Numbered from the stretch's first letter, positions 11,503 to 23,046 are shown. The stretch is 64,000 nucleotides of DNA from Macrostomum hystrix (GCA_950097015.1 CATNEN010000039.1:20887501-20951500), one strand, 5' to 3'. The notes: generated from the letters alone by a model not told the origin. A program made the numbers and translations.

Positions 11503-14500
11503 ATGCAGCAGTCCAAGCCTAAGCCGGAATTCGGTGTCGGCGGCGATATCGTCGCTTCGTCGGCGTCTTCTGGATCGACTTCCTCGTCTAGGAAGCTGGC
11601 TATTAAGAACATGTCAAACATTGGCGCATCGACAATAGACTATTCCAGCGAATGGAAGAAGCTCAAAGAAGCTGTTGACGCAGTTTATCATAGCACTAGT
11701 GTGCAGTACACTCTGGAGGATCTGCTCAAAGCTGTTGAGACAGTCTGCAATCACTGTCTGGCTGATACACTATATAAGGATCTGCAATTGGTCTTTGATC
11801 AGTTTGTGCAGAGTAATCTGCATAAGTGAGTTCCATGCACTTTTAAGCTGTTCCTTTGTAAAGCCGCGATAGTTTGTTTCTTTAAAAAATTAAATCGCTT
11901 AGTTTTTCATTGGGCTCCATTTTTATTAAGAATCCCATTTTTTCAAAACTCATTTTGAAAGAATCTCATTTTTCCCGTCAAAGAATCCCATGATTTGCCA
12001 ACTAAAAATTCCGTATTTTTCCCAACTTCAAATCCCATATTTCCCAACTAAGAGCCCTATATTTTCCAAACTATACTGTCTAACAAAAGTTCTTGTACGG
12101 TTGCTTATGTTGCTTCTAGTATCCATAATTTCCATCCGATTCAAATGAAAATTAGTGCAAATGAAAGCTGGGAATCTCTGCAACATTTTCTGTTTCACCA
12201 TATTTTTTTATTCTGGAGTGGCTCGGAACAGCTTGCCGTTTAGCACAGACAGGTCGAATAAAAAAGTGACAGAATGACATAGAGCAAGCAGTCTATGGCC
12301 AACTTTCTTCACCGACGCAAGCGACCAGCCTGCGTCCTCTCGAAGCGAAACGATTATCCAACGAATTTCTTGGCTCACAACAGGCATGTCTCTCAGAAAG
12401 GGCAAGTTAAGTCGTGGAACTTTGCGAGGAAGCACAGGGTTATACAGTGTGCGACAGTTTAGGCCATAGACATGTCGCCTGGGGTGAAGAAGTAAAGCAA
12501 ACCCCACACACAGAGCGATCGATCGACAGAAGGCTTCCTAGACACTGTGGAGTTCGTCAGCGCGTGAAGAAAGTTGGCCATAGACTGCTTGCTCTATGTC
12601 ATTCTGTCACTTTTTTTATTCGACCTGTCTGTGCTAAACGGCAAGCTGTTCCGAGCCACTCCAGAATAAAAAATACGGTGAAACAGAAAATGTTGCAGAG
12701 ATTCCCAGCTTTCATTTGCACTAATTTTCATTTGAATCGGATGGAAATTATGGATACTAGAGGCAACAGAAGCAACTGTACAAGAACTTTTGTTCGACAG
12801 TATAGGAATCCCATGATTTTCCCAACTTCAAATCCCATATTTCCCAACTATTAGTCCTACATTTTCCTCACTAGAAATCCCATATTTTTTCTAACCTCAA
12901 ATCCCATATTTCTCAAATAAGAATCCCAAATTTTCCCGACTAAAAATCCCATATCTTCCAACTATAAATCCCACATTTTTCTGACTTGAAATCCCATATT
13001 TTCCCAACTCTAAATCCCAAATTTTGAAAACAGGTTTCTGACGGATAGCCCTGACACGGTGAGCTATCTGCGCAGTCTGGCAAACTTTTGGGACAGCTAC
13101 TGCTGTCAGGTGCTGATGATTCGCTGTATATTTCTATTCCTTGACCGGCAGCACGTGTTATTCAACTCTGAGATGCGATCCCTGTGGGATCTGGGCCTCG
13201 CCACATTCAGTCGTAGAATTCTGGACAATCGCGAAGTTCAGCGTCGCTGCATTGGCGGCCTTTTGGAACTCATCGAGCTAGAACGTGGCGGCGATGCTGT
13301 TGACAGGCAGCTGTTGAAAACCCTGCTGAGAATGCTGTTCGATTTGGGCCAGTACAGGACCGTGTTTGAGCCGGCCTTCATGGCTGCCACTGAGCGGCTG
13401 TACAGGTAAGAATCGTAGTAAGAATCGAAGCAGGAATCCTACATGGAATCGTAGCAGGAATCCTACATGGAATCGTAGAATAAATCCTACATGAATTCGT
13501 AGCAGGAATCCTACATGGAATCGAAGAATGGATCCTACATGGAATCGAAGCAGGAATCCTACCTGGAATCGTAGCAGGAATCCTACATGGAATCGTAGCA
13601 GGAATCCTACATGGAATCGTAGCAGGAATCCTACATGGAATCGTAGCAGGAATCCTACATGGAATCGTAGCAGGAATCCTACATGGAATCGTAGAATGAA
13701 TCCTACATGAATTCGTAGCAGGAATCCTACATGGAATCGAAGAATGGATCCTACATGGAATCGAAGCAGGAATCCTACCTGGAATCGTAGCAGGAATCCT
13801 ACATGGAATCGTAGCAGGAATCCTACATGGAATCGTAGCAGGAATCCTACATGGAATCGTAGCAGGAATCCTACATGGAATCGTAGCAGGAATCCTACAT
13901 GGAATCGTAGAATGAATCCTACATGGAATCGTAGCAGGAATCCTACATGGAATCGTAGAATGAATCCTACATGGAATCGTAGTAGGAATCCTACATGGAA
14001 TCGTAGCAGGTATCCTACATGGAGTCGTAGCAGGAATTTACATGGAATCGTAGAATGAATCCTAGAATCGTAGAAGGAATATGATCATATTTACTAATTT
14101 AGCTAATGCAGAACTACAAGTAATTTTGCTTTACTTTTTTCTAGAATCGAAGGCCAGCAAAGGTTGGAGGCGCTGGAGGTAGCCGATTATCTGGTTCATA
14201 TCGAGACGCGCCTAGCGGAGGAGAGCGACCGGGTGAATCACTACCTGAATCAATGCAGCCGCACCCAGTTGATCGCTGTATTGCTACAGCAGCTGCTCTC
14301 CGCCCATCTGGCGCCAATTATCGAGCGCGGCCTGCGGCCTCTGATTGTGCCATCGGTGCGTCGGACTGATCTGAGTCGAATGTACGGACTGCTGGCCAGG
14401 TGAGAAACCAATGTGAATAGTTTTGGCTAATCTATGTTCCGGAGTTTCGTTTTTAGACGATTAAAAATTGTCGTCTGTGGATTTCAAATTATATTTCTTT

Positions 14501-17500
14501 GATTACAAATTGTGTTTAGTCGATTCCAAATTGTTTTTAGTCGATTCCAAATTGTCTTTAGTCGATTCCAAATTGTCTTTAGTCGATTCCAAATTGTCTT
14601 TAGTCGATTCCGAATTGTGTTTAGTCGATTCCAAATTGTCTTTAGTCGATTCCAAATTGTCTTTAGTCGATTCTATAGCTGGTGCCTCAACTGATGTTCG
14701 TATATTTCATTATGATCTTAGCAGATTCCACAATAATCTTAGCAGATTCCACAATAATCTTAGCAGATTCCACAATAATCTTAGCAGATTCCACAATAAT
14801 CTTAGCAGATTCCACAATAATCTTAGCAGATTCCACAATGATCTTAGTAGATTCCACAGCAGATTCCACGATCCACAATCCGCAGAGTTGACGGCGGCCT
14901 GACCCAGCTGTGTGACGCATTCAAGGCGCTCATCAAGCAGGAGGGCTGCGTCATTGTGCAGAATCCCACCTCCGATCCGGAGAAGGACAAGGCCATGGTT
15001 GAGCTGCTGCTTGACTTCAAAGACAAAATCGACGAAATTCAATCCAATTGCTTCGACTCCAATGAGAAATTCCAGCACGCCATTGTGCACTCATTTGAGG
15101 CCGTGTGCAACTGCCGGCCTAACAAACCAGCCGAGTACATTGCCAAGTACATCGACACCAGGCTGAAGGCAGGCAATAAGGCCGCCTCGGATGAGGAACT
15201 AGAACGGCTGCTGGATAAGATTATGGTGCTATTTAGATTTGTCCAGGTGAGCTATACGGACTTGTCTGATGCCTGGCTCATGATTGATTATCCTAATGTT
15301 GTTTACAGCTAGCTGTGTCCCAACAATTGGGATAATTGTCACAAATCCTCATAGTGACATTTTTATTATCCCGATTCCTAGATTGAGATAATTGTGTCCA
15401 CAAATCCTGATAGGGACATTTTTCCCGATTCCCAAATTGGGATAATTGTCACAAATCCTCATAGTGACATTTGTATTTTCCCCAATTCCCAGATTGGGAT
15501 AATTGTGTCCCAAAAATTGGGATAATTCAATTGTCACAAATCCTCATAATGATATTTGTATTATCTCCGATTACCAGATTGGGATAATTATGTCCCAAAT
15601 CCTGATAGTGACATTTTTAATATCCCATGATTCCCAGATTTGGATTATTGTGTTACATACATTTGTATGTAACACAATTACATTTGTATTTGTAATACAT
15701 TTGTATTATCCCCCGAATCCCAGAGATAATTGTGTTCCAGATCCTCATAACGGAAATCGTTGTCTCTAGATTCCCAGCTGAAGACAATCAATCTGATTCT
15801 ACCTAAACGAATAAATCCCATCGACCCCTAGGGCAAGGACGTGTTCGAGGCGTTCTACAAGAAAGACCTGGCCAAGCGACTGCTCATAGGCAAGAGCGCC
15901 AGCTCAGACGCTGAGAAGTCCATGCTGTCTAAGCTGAAGCAGGAGTGTGGCGCCGGCTACACTAATAAGCTAGAGGGCATGTTCAAAGATATCGAATTGA
16001 GTCGCGACGTTAATACAGCATTTCGACAGCACCTGTCACAGTTACCGGACCCGCCAACCATTGACATGACTGTCAGCGTGCTCACGATGGGATTCTGGCC
16101 AACCTATCAGCCTGGAGAGGTGCGCCTACCGCCTGAGATGGTGGCACTGCAGGATCTGTTTCGCAGATTCTACCTGGGCAAGCACACGGGCAGGCGGCTG
16201 CTGTTTCAGCACAGCCTCGGCTACTGCAGTCTCAAAGCGCTGTTCTCTGGCGGACAGCGCAAGGAGCTTCAGGTGGGTGACAACTGCTGGTTCTGTCCAG
16301 GAGTTATTTGCACTTCAATAATGTACAATGCCTTTCCAATCCGCTTCGCTCTTCTAATTTCCTTCCCTCCATTCCTTCTCATCACATTCCTCCTAATACC
16401 TTTCTTTCCAATCGTTCGCTAGTTCTAATCTAAGCATAATCTTTCTAATCCATTTTTCCAATCATCATCCTTGTTCTAATTAAACCTGCAACTCCCACTT
16501 TAACACTTCTGATCCTAATATTTCTAACCCCATTTCTTCTTATCCCTTATCCTTCTGATCCTAAGCCTTCTAATCCCTTATCCTTCTAATCCTAAGCCTT
16601 CTAATCCCTTATCCTTCTAATCCTAAGCCTTCTAATCCCTTATCATTCTGATCCTAAGCCTTCTAATCCCTTATCCTTCTGATCCTAAGCCTTCTAATCC
16701 CTTATCCTTCTAATCCTAAGCCTTCTAATCCCTTATCCTTCTAATCCCTTATCCTTCTAATCCTAAGCCTTCTAATCCCTTATCCTTCTGATCCTAAGCC
16801 TTCTAATCCCTTACCCTTCTAATCCTAAGCCTTCTAATCCCTTATCCTTCTAATCCTAAGCCTTCTAATCGCTTATCCTTCGAATCCTAAGCCTTCTAAT
16901 CTCTTATCCTTCTAATCCTAAGCCTTCTAATCGCTTATCCTTCTAATCCTAAGCCTTCTAATCCCTTATCATTCTAATCCTAAGCCTTCTAATCCCTTAT
17001 CCTTCTAATCCTAAGCCTTCTAATCGCTTATCCTTCGAATCCTAAGTCTTCTAATCTCTTATCCTTCTAATCCTAAGCCTTCTAATCGCTTATCCTTCTA
17101 ATCCTAAGCCTTCTAATCCCTTATCATTCTAATCCTAAGCCTTCTAATCCCTTATCCTTCTAATCCTAAGCCTTCTAATCCCTTATAATTCTAATCCTAA
17201 GCCTTCTAATCCCTTATCCTTCTAATCCTAAGCCTTCTAATCGCTTATCCTTCTAATCCTAAGCCTTCTAATCCCTTATCCTTCGAATCCTAAGCCTTCT
17301 AATCGCTTATCCTTCGAATCCTAAGCCTTCTAATCTCTTATCCTTCTAATCCCTTATCCTTCTAATCCTAAGCCTTCTAATCGCTTATCCTTCGAATCCT
17401 AAGCCTTCTAATCTCTTATCCTTCTAATCCTAAGCCTTCTAATTGCTTATTATTCTAATCCTTAGCCTTCTAATCGCTTATCATTCTAATCCAAATCCTA

Positions 17501-18076
17501 AAGGCCTCCCCTTTTTGTCCTAATCCTTCCGTTCTAATCCTAAGCACTACACGCTCTGTCCAACAGGTGTCAGTGTTCCAAACGCTGGTGCTGCTATTGT
17601 TCAACGACGCGGACAGCCTCACCCTGACCGAGATCACCGATCGCACCGGCATTGAGGACAGCGAACTCAAGCGTACCTTACTCAGCCTGTGCGTCAGCAA
17701 GCAGCGAGTCCTGCACAAGCAGCCGGCTAGCAAGGAGGTCCTGCCCGGCGACTCTTTCCAGTTTAATCCGGATTTCAGACACAAGCTAATCAAGGTGAAG
17801 TTCAACCAAATCCAACTGAAGGAGACAGACAAGGAGCAGAAGATGACAGAAGAGCGCGTCTTCGCCGATCGACAGTTCCAGGTTGACGCGGCTATTGTTC
17901 GCATTATGAAGATGCGCAAGAGTCTGGAACACAATCCTCTGATTGCCGAACTGCTCGAACAGCTCAAATTTCCATGCAAGGCATCCGACTTAAAGAAGCG
18001 AATCGAGAGCCTTATCGATCGGGATTATATACGGCGAGATAGCGACAAGCAAAACCTGTACCATTATGTGGCTTGA
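11503..18076 (+). CDS. CUL4: Cullin-4, scaffold of CRL4 (DDB1-type) ubiquitin ligases
   Basis: Six exons join in frame: 11503-11825, 13034-13405, 14145-14399, 14886-15246, 15832-16272 and 17567-18076, giving 753 aa (human CUL4A about 759). All introns are GT-AG. Exon 1 is the divergent serine-rich N-terminus plus the start of cullin repeat 1. Exons 2-4 carry cullin repeats with CUL4-like stretches such as [11 protein letters not shown] and [20 protein letters not shown]. Exon 5 begins [20 protein letters not shown], the cullin homology domain. The last exon has [19 protein letters not shown], with the NEDD8-acceptor lysine at about residue 699, and ends in the winged-helix segment [14 protein letters not shown] and YHYVA. 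A strong acceptor (TTTTCTCCATTGCAG, ending 11451) lies 51 bp before the ATG, suggesting an untranslated first exon or trans-splicing. Every intron contains a different tandem array; intron 1 also carries a foldback element. Confidence 0.96.
11925..13025 (+). repeat. CUL4 intron 1 minisatellite, split by a foldback element
   Basis: Imperfect units of about 17-23 bp around TTTTCCCAACTAAAAATCCCAT occupy 11925-12070 and 12806-13025, ending a few bases before the exon 2 acceptor. The pyrimidine run plus AACTAAA resembles a polypyrimidine tract with branch-point-like CTAA. The element at 12071-12805 sits inside the array. Confidence 0.8.
12071..12805. mobile_element. Foldback or MITE-type element with about 243-bp inverted arms, possibly Tc1/mariner-derived
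   Basis: Arm 12071-12313 is the near-perfect reverse complement of 12562-12805, with about 248 bp between. The ends read CTATACTGTC ... GACAGTATAG; a TA target duplication would be consistent but cannot be distinguished from the termini. Terminal AACAAAAGTTCTTGTAC resembles Tc1/mariner ends. A minus-strand frame (about 12387-12290, [20 protein letters not shown]) looks vaguely like a transposase N-terminal helix-turn-helix. No full transposase is present. The family assignment is inference; the inverted repeat is directly visible. Confidence 0.75.
13406..14075 (+). repeat. CUL4 intron 2 minisatellite, 12/24-bp units with 216-bp higher-order repeat
   Basis: 12-mers of the type AATCGTAGCAGG and AATCCTACATGG alternate to make 24-bp units. 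The block starting at ATGAATTCG (13491) recurs at 13707, a 216-bp (9 x 24) higher-order period. The array starts right at the donor: CAG|GTAAGAATCG is followed by TAGTAAGAATCG, so the first unit includes the real 5' splice site. Open-frame translations (NPTWNRSR) are spurious. Confidence 0.9.
14505..14870 (+). repeat. CUL4 intron 3: two different 21-bp minisatellites
   Basis: 14505-14680 has about 8 units of TTTAGTCGATTCCAAATTG type. 14715-14870 has about 7 units of CTTAGCAGATTCCACAATAA type. The second lies just before the exon 4 acceptor (AATCCGCAG, ending 14885), and its units contain TTAGCAG, which looks like an acceptor. Both arrays give spurious repetitive ORFs. Confidence 0.9.
15300..15775 (+). 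repeat. CUL4 intron 4 imperfect tandem repeat, about 58-60-bp unit
   Basis: The recurring order is CAGATTGGGATAATTGTGTC, then CACAAATCCTCATAGTGACAT, then TTGTATTATCCC and GATTCC, about seven degenerate copies. Each copy contains TTCCCAGATTGGG, an acceptor-like pyrimidine-CAG. The units are more diverged than in the other CUL4 introns. Confidence 0.75.
16500..17545 (+). repeat. CUL4 intron 5 minisatellite, 31-bp unit rich in TTCTAAT
   Basis: About 32 units made of CCTTCTAATCCCTTATCC plus TTCTAATCCTAAG occupy most of intron 5 (16273-17566) up to the acceptor. The sequence is almost entirely pyrimidine plus TAA, so each unit offers branch-point-like TTCTAAT (YNYTRAY type) followed by pyrimidines. 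Confidence 0.9.
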
Positions 18077-18089
18077 ACCCTGTCTGCTC

Positions 18090-18535
18090 ACACCTGCTCC
18101 TTGCACCTATCACCTGTTCCTAGATCCCGTCACTTCTTCCTAGATCCTATCACCTGTTCCTAGATCCCATCACCTGTTCCTTGCTCCTATCACTTGTGCC
18201 TAGATCCCATCACTTGTTCCTAGATCCCATAACCTGTTCCTAGATCAGATCACTTGTTCCTAGATCCCATCACCTGTTCCTAGATCCCATCACCTGTTCC
18301 TAGATCACATCACTTGTTCCTAGACCCCATCACCTGTTCCATGATCCCATCACCTGTTCCTAGATCCCATCACTTGTTCCTAGATCCCATCACCTGTTCC
18401 TAGATCCCATCACTTGTTCCTAGATCCCATCACCTGTTTCATGATCCCATCACCTGTTCCTAGATCCCATAACTTGTTCTTAGATCCCATCACATGTTTC
18501 ATGATCCCATCGCTTGTTCCTAGATCCCATCATCT
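18090..18535 (+). repeat. Minisatellite in the apparent CUL4 3'UTR, 20-bp unit
   Basis: About 22 copies of a 20-bp unit, CACCTGTTCCTAGATCCCAT with CACTTG and ATGATC variants, start within 15 bp of the CUL4 stop codon and end about 65 bp before AATAAA (18599). If that signal is used, the array is transcribed in the mature mRNA. Confidence 0.85.
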
Positions 18536-18598
18536 TTTGCGCCGCATTCACCAGAAAAATACTTGGCAGTACCGGTTCTCAATATCTATTCCAATCCC

Positions 18599-18604
18599 AA
18601 TAAA
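18599..18604 (+). promoter_or_regulatory. Candidate CUL4 poly(A) signal
   Basis: AATAAA about 520 bp after the CUL4 stop, followed by T-rich sequence (GATTTTTTGT). It is the first canonical hexamer downstream of the 20-bp array. Assignment is by position only. Confidence 0.5.
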
Positions 18605-18849
18605 CGCAAGATTTTTTGTAACACAAAAATATTTCCCTGCTTATTTTGGCCCGTTTGTTAGATTATCGTTCTCAAATATTAATTAAAGCTTTGCTTTTGT
18701 AATTCACATTGGTTCAGTTCGCTTGTTTTTCTGAACTACTACAATTTCCAGTTTCCTATTTTGCTTCTCTATCGTTGTACGTTATCTTTGCTTCTGTTGG
18801 ATTTTCTGTTAAAAGAAAAGCTATTGTTGCCACAATTTCTCTGTTCTGA

Positions 18850-19135
18850 CTGGCTTGTCTGACAGATGCTGCAGTTCCGTCTGACAGATTTAGGAAATGT
18901 CTGACAGAATTTGTAGATCCGTCTGACAATTTTTCAGGCTTGTCGGACAGAATTTGTAGATCCGTCTGACAGATTTAGGAAATGTCTGACAGAATTTGTA
19001 GATCCGTCTGACAGATTTAGGAAATTTCTGACAGAATTTGTAGATCCGTCTGACAATTTTTCAGGCTTTTCTGACAGAATTGGCAGATCCGTCTGACAGA
19101 TTTTACAGTGCTGACAGATCCATTTGAAAGTTCCG
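18850..19135 (+). repeat. Imperfect tandem repeat with GTCTGACAG motifs
   Basis: Units of about 20 and 40 bp alternate CCGTCTGACAGATTTAGG and AATGTCTGACAGAATTTGTAG. CTGACAG occurs about ten times. It lies between CUL4 and a retroelement relic with no gene across it. Confidence 0.75.
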
Positions 19136-20160
19136 TTGTCAGACCAGTTGAGTATACTTCTGTACTGTTAGTCAAAGACGGTGTAAGCAATGCTTGTCAT
19201 TTTCTTCTGTCAAACCGTCTGTCAGCTTGTCAGCTGTTGGTTCATCAGGAAAGAATTCAAGAGTAAAAAAATAATAACAAGTTTCTAGACTTAGCAATTC
19301 ATTAATCGTGTTTGCTCGCTTGTTTGTTTTAATTGTTTGTGCCATCTTAAGATGGTTACTTTGTTCTCGGTTAATTATATTACTGTGCTCTCTATAATTA
19401 ATTGATGTGCTCACGGGGCTACTCACGCAGTTTACCTATTTTTAATATTGTTTCATCATTAGTACTAAAAAATACAAAATATATTGTATGCTATTTTGTT
19501 TTATACACGCTAATAAATATAGTGTGCTGTATTAAAGAGACATCTAGCACATTGCTTAAGATGAAAACTTGAATTTAGTTTTTTCTCTGAGACTGTTGTG
19601 TTATTAACTTCTTCTCGTTTAGTTTTGTAACAGTAAACCATTATTGTTGGTGAATATACTAAGGGTTGTCAAAAAAGTTTCTAGACTAGCGTTAGTTATA
19701 GTTATCTGATACAAAGACTAGAAACAGAGATTAGTGACGCTCGCTCTCTGTCAAACCATATCTGAATGTTTTTTGGTCATCCTCATTCTTGCAGTGAAAA
19801 TATTGAAAATACTATACCTTTTCAACTTCGGATTCGTCAAAAGTGACTTCGAATTCTTCAGCGTATAAAACTATAGAGCGCTCAAGGGAATGAGAAGGGG
19901 TGTCTATGGTAATTTCTTTCAAGAAAGTGACTTCGAATTCTTCAGCGTATAAAACTATAGAGCGCTCAAGGGAATGAGAAGGGTTTCTATGGTATTTTCT
20001 TTCAAGAAAGTGACTTCGAATTCCTCTAAGTAAGTGAAATTCGTCAGTGCCACGAATATATATATATTGTCAATCGTGAAGTAAAACAGCAACTAAACAA
20101 ACAGAACAGGAAAACAGACGCATAAAATCACGCTTTAAAGTCGCTTGAACAGGTTAACAC
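19136..20160. repeat. Intergenic DNA with a duplicated 78-bp block
   Basis: The block starting GTGACTTCGAATTCTTCAGC at about 19842 is repeated at about 19927, with a third partial start at about 20009. The rest of this interval shows no recognisable gene. Confidence 0.7.
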
Positions 20161-20283
20161 ACTGTAGTCAGTCCAAAATCTCTCCGTGTGCCAGACACCG
20201 CGGTCCGTACCGAAGTGTGAATTCGTGCCATTGTCGGCATTTCTCCTCCGTGATCGCAACCATCGCAGCTTCCACTTCTCGAC

Positions 20284-22395
20284 TCAAAATGCGAAGACGC
20301 CAGTTCTGAAGTGTTCTAATTTGAGAAGAGGCACAACCTTGGCAGATGTCCAGGTGCTAGGAACGATACTGGTGGTGAGGCTCAGGTTGAAAAGGCAGCA
20401 GAGGAAGGCAATTCCCCTTGGTCCAAGATGCTTCAGGACGATTGGGGAAAGGCCATCCGGTCCGGTGGCTTTGGACGGCGAAGAGCTTTTGATGGCCGAC
20501 GTGACGTCTCTGGACGTGAGCAGGAAGCCATTGGTGGGGGAAAGCCTGATGTCCATTTTGAGGCGTCTGTCGTCCGGGGTGGCCGGATGAATTTGGTCAA
20601 AGAACTGCCTGTTGAAGGCCTTAGCAATGCTTTTGGGATCAGTTAAAGGAAGCTCGTCAAAAAGGATTCCAGCGGAGTTTTCTTTGTGGCCTTTACCGCT
20701 GAGGTTCTTGATGGTTCACCACAGTTCAGAGACCTGGTGCTTGATGCTGAACTGCTCAAGCTTTTCCCTCCAGTTCGCCCGGCGAAAGTTGGAGCAGATC
20801 TGGTTGATTTCGTCTTGAATGATGGTGATAGCTTCCGACTGCGGGTTGTCCGTGCGAATGAGGTCTCTTTGCTTGCAAAGGGCGTCGGCTTCCGGTGGGA
20901 AGTAAGGGCGAAAATGTTGAATTTTTCCGGCTGGGATGTGGTGCTTAGCTGCTTGAAGGACAGCTTGCCTGAAGGCTTTCTCTCCAGGATGAGGATGCCT
21001 GGGAGCAGGAAGCTTCTCAAACAGGTCTTCACATTCAGTAGTGAATTTCTCCCAATTTGCCTTGTTGAAGTTGACAAAGGAGCGTTGAGTAGCTGGCGTC
21101 GGGGACTCCACGGTGCTGATAGTAAGCAGAATGGGCAGGTGGTCCGAGCCCAGCGTGACAAGGGTCTCCCACTCACAGGATATAAAGATGTCGAGGGTGG
21201 CGAGGCTAATGTCCGGAGAGGTTGGCTGCCCGGACTGGGGTAGCCGCGTAGGAGCATCTTCATTGAGGACAGCGACGCCTTGTTCCAAGAGGAATTCCGC
21301 CAAAAGTTCTCCCCTGGAGTCGGAGAGGGGCGAGTGCCAGAGAACATTGTGCGCATTGAAGTCGCCAACGACAAGGTGAGTCCCGTGCGAGGTGTCTTCT
21401 AGGAAGGAAGCAGGGTCAAACTGGTAGTCGGCAGGACAGGAGCTGGCCGGTGGGACGTAGCAGTTGTGAATTCGTAGGCTGTCTTGGCCTGAGACGATGG
21501 TAACAGACAGGCGTTCGGCGGGTTGAGTGGCATGACTTGGCAGCTTGGCAATGGAGTGATAATTGAAGCCAGATTTGATGAGGATGCATAGGCCACCGCC
21601 TTTGTTGTGCTGCCTCTCAAGCCTGATGACATCAAAGCCGTCCAAATGAAGCTTGGAGTTGGGCCGTAACTTGGTTTCTTGGACGGCCGCCACATCAATC
21701 TGTCTGCTGCTCAGGAGATGGCTGAGCTCGTCACATTTACCGTTGATGCCATTCAGGTTGATTTGAAGGACTTTAAAGTCGCTCGAGTTGTCGACGTGAC
21801 TGATGGTGGTGGTGCCGCTGGAGAGGGGGGAGAGGGAGGGGGTGGGGGAGGGGGAGGAGGGACGGGGCGGGACTCGGGAAAGGGTGGGGAGGGACCGGGG
21901 GGGAGGAGGAAAGTGAGGGGTCGAGGGGGGAGGGAGGGGGTTGAGGTTGGGTGAGGGAGAGGGGATGGGAGGGAGGAGGGGCGGCCAGGCAGACTTTGCA
22001 GCGGAACGTGGTGGACCAGTCTTTGTAGGACGCAAGCTCGCTACACGGGCGCAGGTGAGTCCAGTGGAGGCAGGCATTGCATTTGACGGAGCAAGACGAG
22101 CGTTTGATGTTTTTGCCGCAGACGCTGCATGGCCAGGTGGCGGGACCAGGGTTAGGTTCAATGCCAGCGAGTAGCAAAAGCAGGCCGGATCAGAGTAGCC
22201 GGCAGAAGCTGATCCGCAGAGAAAAAGCCGATGTTCCCAGGAGTGAAGGTAGTGGCCCAGCGGGCCTTGAAGGAGGATCTGCAGCTCTTGGCCACCTTGG
22301 TGGGTGGAACCGCGACGGAGACGCGGCTGCAGTTTGGTCTCGTCAAGGTATCTGGTGGCAAAAGCCACCAAAAAAGGCAATAATTTTCTTTTCAC
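20284..22395 (-). pseudogene. Broken CR1/Ingi-type non-LTR retrotransposon ORF (2A-like motif, zinc finger, endonuclease, truncated RT)
   Basis: On the minus strand, a frame from 22177 down contains GIEPNPGP (complement of 22142-22165) and then a PHD-like zinc finger CSVCGK...CNAC..W.H..C (to about 21995). A proline-rich, C-run tract follows (about 21830-21990), after which the endonuclease lies in another frame: LQINLNGING, QETKL, GDFNAHNVLWHS, and GSDHLPI (about 21777-21090). An in-frame TGA (20716-20718) interrupts the linker, then the RT fingers appear (SKATGPDGLSPIVLKHLG, about 20490-20320). The match stops near 20320, so the RT palm and everything 3' are missing. At least one frameshift, one nonsense codon and 3' truncation make it inactive. 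The family assignment rests on motif order and is approximate. Confidence 0.85.
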
Positions 22396-22399
22396 AAAA

Positions 22400-23040
22400 T
22401 TTTACCACGTTACCATACGGCTATTATTGTTCATTATATTGTTTATATTGATATAACAATATTTTATATTGAACCAATATGGATTCGCTAAAGAGATTTA
22501 TACAACAATGTCAGTTGTCCTTGTCACCAGGGTCTTCGACAAGAATCGCTGAATTTCTCGACGATGCTGTTTCCGTCGTACGGCTTTGAGAGTTAGTTCA
22601 ATGTAAAGGACGAAGAAAATGATCCATATGGTGGATATTCGCGAAAAATCGGTTACACGGTTAAGGAGCTTCCGTGAAGTAGGCAGTGGTTATTTGAAAT
22701 GTTTTTCCCCAGGGGGGGGATAGCCGGGTCTGTCTACTGTTAATAGGCGTGTCGGCTTCAAGAATGTCATGAATAGTGCTTCAAGGCAATCATTTTTGCA
22801 GGGCTATAGTTAAGATGTGAACTATATATTCATAAATAATTCTATTGTGTTTTTCAAAGCTTTACTAAATATTTTGTTTGACGGTATACTTATTCAGCTG
22901 TAGGTTACGCTTGGTTAGAACAAAAATGGCTGTTCTTAACATGCTAATGTATCGAGCGTTTCAAATGTAAAAATCACCTGCCAAGATCTATAATAGCTTG
23001 AGTTCCGAGTCACTGGGTGCCGCCTAAGTTTGCCCTCGGT
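22400..23040. other. No feature recognised
   Basis: AT-rich sequence between the retroelement relic and the polyQ gene. I see no coding exon, SINE head or tandem array. Confidence 0.5.
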
Positions 23041-23046
23041 CAGCCG

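Noticed and set aside
12208-12854. ORFs of 99 and 146 aa in the foldback element
   Set aside because: They run across the inverted arms and spacer; only a faint helix-turn-helix resemblance, not enough for a gene.
6331-18076. UBE2S-TIMM22-CUL4 as a trans-spliced operon
   Set aside because: The three genes are on one strand, but gaps exceed 1.2 kb and contain repeats. Only CUL4 has a strong acceptor just upstream of its ATG, which an ordinary 5'UTR intron explains equally well.
20643-21374. 243-aa minus-strand ORF overlapping the endonuclease
   Set aside because: Out of frame with the recognisable endonuclease motifs; serine/leucine-rich shadow.
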